Source: Pseudomonadota bacterium
GTDB lineage: Bacteria; Pseudomonadota; Gammaproteobacteria; Pseudomonadales; Pseudomonadaceae
NCBI GenBank assembly: GCA_023388335.1
Contig: JAEWGL010000011.1
Span: 1 to 22,162, forward strand
DNA: 22,162 bases
Direction: 5' to 3'
Notes under the pieces: generated by a model
Told to the model about the DNA's origin: nothing
The model's database searches: none
Seen by the model: the letters and a program-made list of their open reading frames with translations, nothing else
Shown here: positions 14,284 through 20,264 of the stretch, one piece after another
How the letters are laid out: each line of letters begins with the position of its first letter
How positions within the stretch are numbered: position 1 is the first letter of the stretch
Made by a program: the position numbers and the translations under genes

Positions 14284-16875
14284 ATGTCATCGCGTAAATT
14301 TGGAATCAACCTGGTGGTGGTCCTGGCCATCGCCGCGCTGTTCACTGGGTTCTGGGCCCTGATCAATCGCCCGGTGTCTGCCCCTGCCTGGCCGGAACAG
14401 ATCTCCGGCTTCTCCTATTCGCCTTTCCGCCTCGGGCAAAGCCCACAGAAAGGCCAGTACCCAGACGAGAAGCAACTGCGCCAGGACCTGGAGCAGATGA
14501 GCAAGCTCACCGACAGCATTCGGATCTATACGGTCGAGGGCACCCAGGCCGAAATCCCGCGCCTGGCTGAAGAGCTCGGCTTGCGGGTGACCTTGGGCGT
14601 CTGGATCAGCCCCGACCAGGCGCGCAACGAGCGGGAGATCGCCAAGGCCATCGAACTGGCCAATACCTCGCGCAGTGTGGTGCGAGTGGTGGTCGGCAAC
14701 GAAGCGCTATTCCGTGAAGAAATCACCCCCGAAGCGCTGATCGAATACCTCGACAGGGTTCGCGCCGCCGTCAAGGTGCCCGTGACCACCAGCGAGCAAT
14801 GGCATATCTGGAAAGAGAACCCGGAACTGGCCGATCATGTCGACCTGATCGCCGCCCACATCCTGCCGTACTGGGAATTCGTACCGATGAGCGACTCGAT
14901 CGAGTTCGTCCTCGATCGCGCCCGCGAGCTCAAGCAACAGTTCCCCCGCAAGTCGCTGCTGCTCTCCGAAGTCGGCTGGCCAAGCAACGGCCGCATGCGC
15001 GGCGGCGCCGACGCCACCCAGGCCGACCAGGCGATCTACTTGCGCACCCTGGCCAACACGCTCAACCGCCGCGGCTACAACTACTTCATCATCGAAGCCT
15101 ACGACCAGCCTTGGAAGGCCAGCGACGAAGGTTCGGTGGGTGCCTACTGGGGCGTGTTCAACGCCGAGCGCCAGCAGAAGTTCAACTTCGAAGGGCCGGT
15201 GGTGGCCATCCCCCAATGGCGCGCCTTGGCGGTCGGCTCGGTGGTATTGGCGATGCTCGCCTTGACCTTGCTGCTGATCGACGGTTCGGCCCTGCGCCAG
15301 CGTGGCCGCACATTCCTGACCTTCATCGCCTTCCTGTGCGGGTCGGTGCTGGTGTGGATCGGCTACGACTACAGCCAGCAGTACAGTACGTGGTTCAGCC
15401 TGACGGTGGGGTTCCTGCTGGCCCTCGGAGCGCTCGGGGTATTCATCGTGCTGCTCACCGAAGCCCATGAGCTGGCCGAGGCGGTGTGGATTCACAAGCG
15501 CCGGCGCGAATTCCTCCCCATCCAGGCCGACAGCGCCTACCGGCCCAAGGTCTCGGTGCATGTACCCTGCTACAACGAGCCGCCCGAAATGGTCAAGCAG
15601 ACCCTCGACGCGCTCGCGGCCCTGGACTATCCCGATTACGAAGTCCTGGTCATCGACAACAACACCAAGGACCCTGCAGTGTGGGAGCCGCTCAAGGCCC
15701 ATTGCGAATTGCTCGGGCCGCGCTTCAAGTTCTTCCATGTCGCGCCCTTGGCTGGCTTCAAGGGCGGCGCGCTGAACTACCTGATCCCGCACACCGCCCG
15801 CGATGCCGAAGTAATTGCCGTGATCGACTCGGACTACTGCGTCGACCGCAACTGGCTCAAGCACATGGTGCCGCACTTCGCCGACCCGAAGATCGCCGTG
15901 GTGCAATCGCCCCAGGATTATCGCGACCAGAACGAAAGTGCCTTCAAGAAGCTGTGCTATAGCGAATACAAGGGCTTTTTCCATATCGGCATGGTCACCC
16001 GCAACGACCGTGACGCGATCATCCAGCATGGCACCATGACCATGACCCGCCGCTCGGTGCTCGAAGAGCTCGGCTGGGCCGAATGGTGCATCTGCGAAGA
16101 CGCCGAGCTCGGGCTACGGGTGTTCGAGAAGGGCCTGTCGGCTGCCTATGCGCATAACAGCTATGGCAAGGGCCTGATGCCCGATACCTTCATCGACTTC
16201 AAGAAGCAACGCTTCCGCTGGGCATACGGCGCCATCCAGATCATCAAGCACCATGCCGCCGCCCTGCTGCGCGGCAAAGGCAGCGAACTGACCCGCGGCC
16301 AGCGCTATCACTTCCTCGCCGGCTGGCTGCCGTGGATTGCCGACGGCATGAATATCTTCTTCACTGTCGGCGCCTTGCTCTGGTCGGCGGCGATGATCAT
16401 CGTTCCGCAGCGGGTCGACCCACCGCTGCTGATCTTCGCGATCCCGCCACTGGCATTGTTCGTGTTCAAGGTTGGCAAGATCATCTTCCTTTATCGCCGC
16501 ACGGTAGGGGTCAACCTCAAGGACGCCTTCGCCGCCGCCCTCGCCGGCCTGGCCCTGTCGCACACCATTGCCAAGGCGGTGTTGTACGGTTTCTTCACTA
16601 GCAGCATGCCGTTCTTCCGCACGCCGAAGAATGCCGACAGCCACGGGTTGCTGGTGGCCATTTCCGAGGCGCGGGAGGAGTTGTTCATCATGCTGCTGCT
16701 CTGGGGGGCAGCGGGTGGGATCTGTCTGGTACAAGGCCTGCCCAGCTCGGACATGCGGTTCTGGGTGATCATGTTGCTGGTGCAGTCGTTGCCCTACCTG
16801 GCGGCGCTGATCATGGCATTCTTGTCTTCGTTGCCAAAGCCTGGGGAGCGGAGGCAGGAGGTACCGGTTACCTGA
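14284..16875 (+). CDS. ndvB: Membrane beta-glucan synthase: GH17-like domain fused to GT2 glycosyltransferase (NdvB-like)
   Basis: An 863 aa inner-membrane protein with two catalytic parts. After an N-terminal membrane helix (about 8-27), residues 40-300 form a glycoside hydrolase family 17 domain, presumably periplasmic; the expected acid/base E140 (VVVGNEALF) and nucleophile E229 (LLLSEVGWPS) are present. Three membrane helices (about 310-400) lead to a cytoplasmic GT2 domain (about 420-650) with VSVHVPCYNEPPEM, the D515-S-D517 sugar-nucleotide motif, the E605-D606 base (CEDAELG) and Q642-R-F-R-W. More membrane helices follow to about 850. In P. aeruginosa the similar NdvB makes glucose-polymer glucans tied to biofilm antibiotic tolerance, and related pseudomonad GH17 domains are described as beta-1,3-glucan transferases. 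Product linkage here is inferred. It is divergent from tcdA; no clear terminator follows. Confidence 0.85.
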   Translation: MSSRKFGINLVVVLAIAALFTGFWALINRPVSAPAWPEQISGFSYSPFRLGQSPQKGQYPDEKQLRQDLEQMSKLTDSIRIYTVEGTQAEIPRLAEELGLRVTLGVWISPDQARNEREIAKAIELANTSRSVVRVVVGNEALFREEITPEALIEYLDRVRAAVKVPVTTSEQWHIWKENPELADHVDLIAAHILPYWEFVPMSDSIEFVLDRARELKQQFPRKSLLLSEVGWPSNGRMRGGADATQADQAIYLRTLANTLNRRGYNYFIIEAYDQPWKASDEGSVGAYWGVFNAERQQKFNFEGPVVAIPQWRALAVGSVVLAMLALTLLLIDGSALRQRGRTFLTFIAFLCGSVLVWIGYDYSQQYSTWFSLTVGFLLALGALGVFIVLLTEAHELAEAVWIHKRRREFLPIQADSAYRPKVSVHVPCYNEPPEMVKQTLDALAALDYPDYEVLVIDNNTKDPAVWEPLKAHCELLGPRFKFFHVAPLAGFKGGALNYLIPHTARDAEVIAVIDSDYCVDRNWLKHMVPHFADPKIAVVQSPQDYRDQNESAFKKLCYSEYKGFFHIGMVTRNDRDAIIQHGTMTMTRRSVLEELGWAEWCICEDAELGLRVFEKGLSAAYAHNSYGKGLMPDTFIDFKKQRFRWAYGAIQIIKHHAAALLRGKGSELTRGQRYHFLAGWLPWIADGMNIFFTVGALLWSAAMIIVPQRVDPPLLIFAIPPLALFVFKVGKIIFLYRRTVGVNLKDAFAAALAGLALSHTIAKAVLYGFFTSSMPFFRTPKNADSHGLLVAISEAREELFIMLLLWGAAGGICLVQGLPSSDMRFWVIMLLVQSLPYLAALIMAFLSSLPKPGERRQEVPVT

Positions 16876-16888
16876 CGCCCAAAAGCCC
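16846..16888 (+). repeat. 43-bp direct repeat, copy 1 (3' end of the glucan synthase gene)
   Basis: These 43 bp encode the last nine residues (ERRQEVPVT) and stop codon of the synthase plus 13 bp beyond. They match 17244-17286 at 36 of 43 positions without gaps. The match crosses the stop codon, so it is a DNA-level duplication rather than shared protein function. Confidence 0.7.
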
Positions 16889-16900
16889 GGCCCAAATCCC

Positions 16901-16974
16901 TGTGGGAGATCGCCCAGCCCCTTGGGCTGCGCTGTCACGCAGAGAACAAGGGCTGCAAGCGCGGCCCACCACCC
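16901..16974 (+). repeat. Tandem intergenic repeat, unit 1
   Basis: First of two adjoining units of about 74 bp. It begins TGTGGGAG, contains GGGCTGCGCTGTC and CGCAGAGAACAAGG, and is about 85% identical to 16975-17047 with a one-base gap. The heads resemble the TG(T/A)GGAGC start of Pseudomonas REP elements, but the central part differs. No open frame with coding character is seen. Confidence 0.75.
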
Positions 16975-17047
16975 TGTAGGAGCCCACTCAGCCCGCTGGG
17001 CTGCGCTGTCGCGCAGAGAACAAGGCCTGCAAAGCGCGGCACCAGCC
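16975..17047 (+). repeat. Tandem intergenic repeat, unit 2
   Basis: Second tandem unit, beginning TGTAGGAG and sharing GGGCTGCGCTGTC, CGCAGAGAACAAGG and CTGCAA with unit 1. It runs directly into the inverted element at 17046, whose head starts with the same TGTAGGAGC. Confidence 0.75.
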
Positions 17048-17197
17048 TGTAGGAGCGCGCCTTGTGCCGGGACGCCGGACCGCGCGATCGGCTGCGAAGC
17101 GGCCGTAAGGCCAGCCACCTCGATCTGTCTGATGCAGCGCGGTTGCAGGGTTGCGGCCGCTGCGCGCCCGATCGCGGCACAAGGCCGCTCCCACAGG
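17046..17197. repeat. REPIN-like inverted pair of REP elements
   Basis: The left arm (from 17046, CCTGTAGGAGCGCGCCTTG) matches the reverse complement of the right arm (ending 17197). Both then share TTGTGCCG, CGATCGG and AGCGGCCG, with about 15 extra bases in the left arm near 17070-17085. The whole can fold into a hairpin of about 150 nt. From memory, the right arm resembles the P. putida-group intergenic REP (TGTGGGAGCGGCCTTGTG...). Such elements are mobilised in trans by RAYT transposases; none is in this window. Confidence 0.75.
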
Positions 17198-17243
17198 CCC
17201 ACCACCATCTGCGCCGCCTGGAGTCTCGGCGATCAGGGCGTTT

Positions 17244-17286
17244 GAGCGCAAGCAGGAGGTCGCGGCTACCTGCCGCTCAAAAGCCC
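17244..17286 (+). repeat. 43-bp direct repeat, copy 2
   Basis: Second copy of the 43-bp sequence at 16846-16888, with seven mismatches and no gaps. Read in the synthase frame it would give ERKQEVAAT followed by Cys instead of a stop. It closes the repeat block; between it and dapE (17287-17397) only a putative promoter is visible. Confidence 0.7.
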
Positions 17287-17343
17287 AATACACTCCCAAA
17301 GGGCCGGCGGCGCTTGCGCCCCCCAATGCTTTGCCCATCCATT

Positions 17344-17352
17344 TGCTATAAG
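17344..17352 (+). promoter_or_regulatory. dapE-rlmA promoter (extended -10)
   Basis: TGC-TATAAG is an extended -10 element 45 bp before the dapE ATG, outside the repeat block. No strong -35 at 16-18 bp. It would serve dapE, rlmA and probably the small gene at 19379. Confidence 0.5.
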
Positions 17353-17397
17353 ATAACGCCCCCAGTTTTTCCCCGCCTTGCCTGCCCGGAGTCTTTC

Positions 17398-18549
17398 ATG
17401 ACGGCACCAGCCGACCTCTCGCCCACCCTTCAATTGGCCTGCGACCTGATCCGTCGCCCTTCGGTGACGCCGGTCGACGCCGATTGCCAGAAACAGATGA
17501 TGCACCGCCTGGGCGATGCCGGCTTCAGCCTGGAGCCCATGCGGATCGAAGACGTGGACAACTTCTGGGCGACCCACGGCACTCAGGCAGGCCCGGTGCT
17601 GTGCTTCGCCGGCCATACCGATGTGGTTCCGACCGGCCCGGTGCAGGCCTGGCAGCACGAACCCTTCGACGCGCTGATCGATGCCCAGGGCATGCTCTGC
17701 GGGCGCGGCGCGGCTGACATGAAGGGCAGCCTGGCGGCCATGGTGGTGGCCAGCGAGCGTTTCGTCGCCGACTACCCCAACCACCGCGGCAAGGTCGCGT
17801 TCCTGATCACCAGCGACGAGGAAGGCCCTGCCCATCACGGCACCAAGGCCGTGGTCGAGCGCCTGGCCGCCCGCAACGAGCGCCTGGACTGGTGCATCGT
17901 TGGTGAACCCTCCAGCACCAGCCTGGTCGGTGATGTGGTCAAGAACGGCCGCCGCGGCTCGCTCGGCGCCAAGCTGACCGTGCGCGGCGTGCAGGGCCAC
18001 GTGGCCTACCCGCACCTGGCACGCAACCCGATCCACCTGGCCGCGCCGGCACTGGCTGAACTGGCTGCCGAGCATTGGGACGAGGGCAATGCCTTCTTCC
18101 CGCCGACCAGCTTCCAGATCTCCAACCTCAACTCCGGCACTGGCGCCACCAACGTGGTGCCGGGCGAGCTGACCGCGCTGTTCAACTTCCGCTTTTCCAC
18201 CGAGTCGACGGTCGAAGGCCTGCAGCAGCGCGTCGCGGCGATCCTCGACAAGCATCAGCTGGACTGGTCGATCGACTGGGCGCTGTCGGGCCTGCCATTT
18301 CTCACCGAACCTGGCGAACTGCTCGATGCGGTGGCGGCGAGCATCAAGGCAATCACCGGTCGCGACACCCACGCCTCGACCAGCGGCGGTACCTCTGATG
18401 GCCGCTTCATCGCCACCCTGGGCACCCAGGTCGTGGAACTGGGCCCAGTCAACGCCACCATTCACCAGGTCAACGAACGGATCCTGGCGAGCGATCTCGA
18501 CGTGCTGACCGAGATCTACTACCAGACCCTGGTCCGGTTGCTCGCCTGA
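17398..18549 (+). CDS. dapE: Succinyl-diaminopimelate desuccinylase
   Basis: Zinc-dependent M20-family hydrolase that releases succinate from N-succinyl-LL-diaminopimelate to give LL-DAP. The 383 aa protein shows all expected dinuclear zinc ligands: H73 (FAGHTDVVPTG), D107 (GRGAADMKG), E142 (with the general base E141, in SDEEGPAHHG), E170 (IVGEPSST) and H356 (NATIHQVNERI). The dimerisation (lid) domain is inserted around 180-295. The frame stays open to 17062 through the repeat region, but ATG 17398 gives the family start MTAPADLSPTLQLACDLI and has GGAG 6 nt upstream. Its stop overlaps the rlmA start by one base. Together with dapD and dapC here, it supplies the full succinylase branch. Confidence 0.96.
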   Translation: MTAPADLSPTLQLACDLIRRPSVTPVDADCQKQMMHRLGDAGFSLEPMRIEDVDNFWATHGTQAGPVLCFAGHTDVVPTGPVQAWQHEPFDALIDAQGMLCGRGAADMKGSLAAMVVASERFVADYPNHRGKVAFLITSDEEGPAHHGTKAVVERLAARNERLDWCIVGEPSSTSLVGDVVKNGRRGSLGAKLTVRGVQGHVAYPHLARNPIHLAAPALAELAAEHWDEGNAFFPPTSFQISNLNSGTGATNVVPGELTALFNFRFSTESTVEGLQQRVAAILDKHQLDWSIDWALSGLPFLTEPGELLDAVAASIKAITGRDTHASTSGGTSDGRFIATLGTQVVELGPVNATIHQVNERILASDLDVLTEIYYQTLVRLLA

Positions 18550-19361
18550 TGCTGACCTGTCCTCTGTGCAATGCCGCGCTCACACGGCTCGACAACGGCG
18601 TGGTGTGTCCGGCCGGGCACCGCTTCGACCGTGCCCGCCAGGGCTACCTGAACTTGCTGCCGGTGCAGCACAAGAACAGCCGTGACCCGGGCGACAACCA
18701 GGCCATGGTCCAGGCCCGTCGCGATTTCCTCGAGGCAGGGCACTATGCGCCCGTGGCGCGACGCCTGGCACAGCTGGCCGCCGCACGTCAGCCGGGGCAC
18801 TGGCTCGACATCGGCTGCGGCGAAGGCTACTACACCGCGCAGCTGGCCCACGCCCTGCCCCAGGCCGAGGGCTATGCCCTGGACATCTCCCGGGAAGCGG
18901 TCAAGCGGGCCTGTCGGCGCAACCCGTCGGTAACCTGGATGGTGGCCAGCATGGCCCGCGTGCCGCTGGCCGATGCCAGCTGCCAATTCATTGCCAGCGT
19001 CTTTAGTCCGCTCGACTGGCAGCAAGCACGGCGCCTGCTCAGCCCGGGAGGCGGCCTGATGCGTGTCGGACCGACCAGCGGCCACCTGATGGAACTGCGC
19101 CAGGTGCTCTACGATGAAGTGCGCCCCTACGCCGACGACAAGCACCTGTCGCTGGTCCCTGAAGGCATGCGCCATGCCCACAGCGAAACCCTGGACTTCC
19201 AGCTGCAGCTGGCTGATGCCCAAGACCGCGCCAATCTGCTGGCCATGACCCCGCACGGCTGGCGCGCCAGCGCCGAGAAACGCGCACGGGTGATCGACCA
19301 GCCCGAGCCGTTCGAGGTCACGGTGTCCATGCGTTATGACTATTTCGTGCGTCAAGACTGA
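18549..19361 (+). CDS. rlmA: 23S rRNA (guanine-N1)-methyltransferase
   Basis: SAM-dependent enzyme expected to methylate N1 of G745 (RlmA-I) in helix 35 of 23S rRNA. The 270 aa protein starts with a zinc-binding module with C4, C7, C20 and H24 (MLTCPLCNAAL...VVCPAGHRFDRARQGYLNLL), which is typical of RlmA. This is followed by the Rossmann SAM motif WLDIGCGEGYYT (85-96) and YALDIS for the ribose-binding acid. The ATG shares its A with the TGA stop of dapE, so translation is likely coupled. G745 rather than G748 specificity is assumed from the gram-negative background. Confidence 0.9.
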   Translation: MLTCPLCNAALTRLDNGVVCPAGHRFDRARQGYLNLLPVQHKNSRDPGDNQAMVQARRDFLEAGHYAPVARRLAQLAAARQPGHWLDIGCGEGYYTAQLAHALPQAEGYALDISREAVKRACRRNPSVTWMVASMARVPLADASCQFIASVFSPLDWQQARRLLSPGGGLMRVGPTSGHLMELRQVLYDEVRPYADDKHLSLVPEGMRHAHSETLDFQLQLADAQDRANLLAMTPHGWRASAEKRARVIDQPEPFEVTVSMRYDYFVRQD

Positions 19362-19378
19362 GCACCCCGGAGCCCCTT

Positions 19379-19756
19379 ATGCGCCAACCTGATATCGAGA
19401 TCTACCTCAAAGACACCGACGTCGACCACAAGCAGGTCTCTGCCTGGCTCAGCGACGCGTTGGGCGCGTGCAGCGACTGGCAACAGAAAGGTCAGACCTG
19501 GAAATGCATGGCCGGTAACATTCCGGTCACTTGGGTACCCAAGGCTGTGGGGAAATGGAACAGCTTGTTCCTGGAAAGCAACCAGACGCCGTGGGATGAC
19601 GACATCGCCTGCGCCCGTGCCGCCCACGCCGCACTGCAGGTCGAAGTGCGCTGCGCACCGGGTAGTTGGATCGAGGAAGAAGGCGAGGAAGATGCCGATC
19701 GGTGGATCCGCATCAGCGCCGACGGTGAAGAGGAAATCACCTGGCGCACCAGCTGA
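19379..19756 (+). CDS. Small tryptophan-rich acidic protein of unknown function
   Basis: I do not recognise a family. The 125 aa product begins MRQPDIEIYLKDTDVDHKQV. It has nine tryptophans (W23, 34, 41, 52, 60, 72, 97, 109 and 122, about 7%), four cysteines (31, 43, 78, 92) and an acidic stretch near 99-107 (EEEGEEDAD). No signal peptide or membrane segment is visible, so it is probably cytoplasmic. It looks like a real gene: ATG 19379 lies 17 bp after rlmA on the same strand, its base usage resembles its neighbours, and its end abuts a convergent hairpin terminator. It is probably the last gene of the dapE-rlmA unit. Confidence 0.75.
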   Translation: MRQPDIEIYLKDTDVDHKQVSAWLSDALGACSDWQQKGQTWKCMAGNIPVTWVPKAVGKWNSLFLESNQTPWDDDIACARAAHAALQVEVRCAPGSWIEEEGEEDADRWIRISADGEEEITWRTS

Positions 19757-19772
19757 ACACCACCAGAGCACG

Positions 19773-19805
19773 AAGCTGCAAGGCTGGCACGGTCACTTGC
19801 AGCTT
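19773..19805. terminator. Hairpin between the convergent small gene and cold-shock gene
   Basis: Perfect 10-bp inverted repeat (AAGCTGCAAG 19773-19782, CTTGCAGCTT 19796-19805) with a 13-nt loop in the 76-bp convergent gap. Neither strand has a real T-run after it, so it may be a weak bidirectional terminator or 3'-end stabiliser. A second small stem (19829-19843) spans the cold-shock gene's stop codon. Confidence 0.55.
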
Positions 19806-19832
19806 GGGCTTGAAACTCTGACCGCGTCGGCC

Positions 19833-20042
19833 TCAGAGGCCGATCACGTCCTCCGCCTGCAGGCCTTTCTGGCCTTCCACCAGCGCGTATTCCACCTGCT
19901 GACCCTCGGTCAGGGTGCGATGCCCCTCACCACGGATGGCCCGGTAGTGGACGAACACGTCCGCACCACCCTCGCGCTGAATGAAGCCATAACCCTTGGC
20001 ATCGTTGAACCACTTCACATTCCCAGTCTCACGAGACGACAT
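19833..20042 (-). CDS. Cold-shock domain protein
   Basis: A 69 aa single cold-shock (OB-fold) domain that binds single-stranded RNA or DNA and acts as an RNA chaperone. The RNA-binding motifs are seen: NVKWFNDAKGYGFIQ (residues 8-22, with RNP1 KGYGFI) and VFVHYRAI (29-36, RNP2). The C-terminus GQKGLQAEDVIGL is typical of the pseudomonad family. ATG 20042-20040 has GGAG 8 nt upstream. An upstream leader of about 95 nt begins with a hairpin. Whether it is cold-induced or constitutive cannot be told from sequence. It is divergent from plsB and convergent with the small tryptophan-rich gene. Confidence 0.93.
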   Translation of the reverse strand: MSSRETGNVKWFNDAKGYGFIQREGGADVFVHYRAIRGEGHRTLTEGQQVEYALVEGQKGLQAEDVIGL

Positions 20043-20108
20043 CTGAACTACTCCGGATTTTTATTTTGAAGATCGCCTTGCTGGCACAGGATCACCACCC
20101 GTGCCGAC

Positions 20109-20137
20109 GCAGCTTGCCGAAATATCCTGCAAGCTGC
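20109..20137 (-). promoter_or_regulatory. 5'-end hairpin in the cold-shock gene leader
   Basis: Perfect 9-bp stem (GCAGCTTGC with GCAAGCTGC) and 11-nt loop. Given the -10 at 20144-20149, the transcript would start near 20137, placing this stem at the very 5' end of the mRNA, where such structures are known to protect against decay. Confidence 0.5.
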
Positions 20138-20143
20138 GGACCG

Positions 20144-20149
20144 AGTATA
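20144..20149 (-). promoter_or_regulatory. Putative cold-shock gene promoter (-10)
   Basis: TATACT on the minus strand, 102 bp before the cold-shock ATG. The hexamer 17 bp upstream (TAAAAA) is a poor -35, but the flanking sequence is AT-rich compared with the window. No convincing plsB promoter was found in the same 222-bp divergent gap. Confidence 0.45.
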
Positions 20150-20264
20150 TGACAGGGCACAAAGATTTTTTATGACTTGAGCGCTTTTTGCTGAACTTGC
20201 GCGGATACGGCACACTAATCCACTGAGCCTGTACACGAAACTCCTCATCCAGAGCACTCACCGT

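Noticed and set aside
14707..16029. Open frame of 440 codons antisense to the glucan synthase
   Set aside because: Shadow frame; the plus-strand protein carries complete GH17 and GT2 active sites across this span.
16901..17200. Possible CRISPR array
   Set aside because: Only two tandem units plus one inverted pair, with no regular short repeat/unique spacer pattern and no cas genes; REP-type repeats explain it.
16922..17351. Small open frames within the repeat region
   Set aside because: They follow GC-rich repeats in both directions, lack ribosome-binding sites, and change content between repeat copies.
17062..17397. N-terminal extension of dapE through the repeat block
   Set aside because: The extension translates REP-type repeats, homologues begin at MTAPADL, and a ribosome-binding site and -10 element lie just before 17398.
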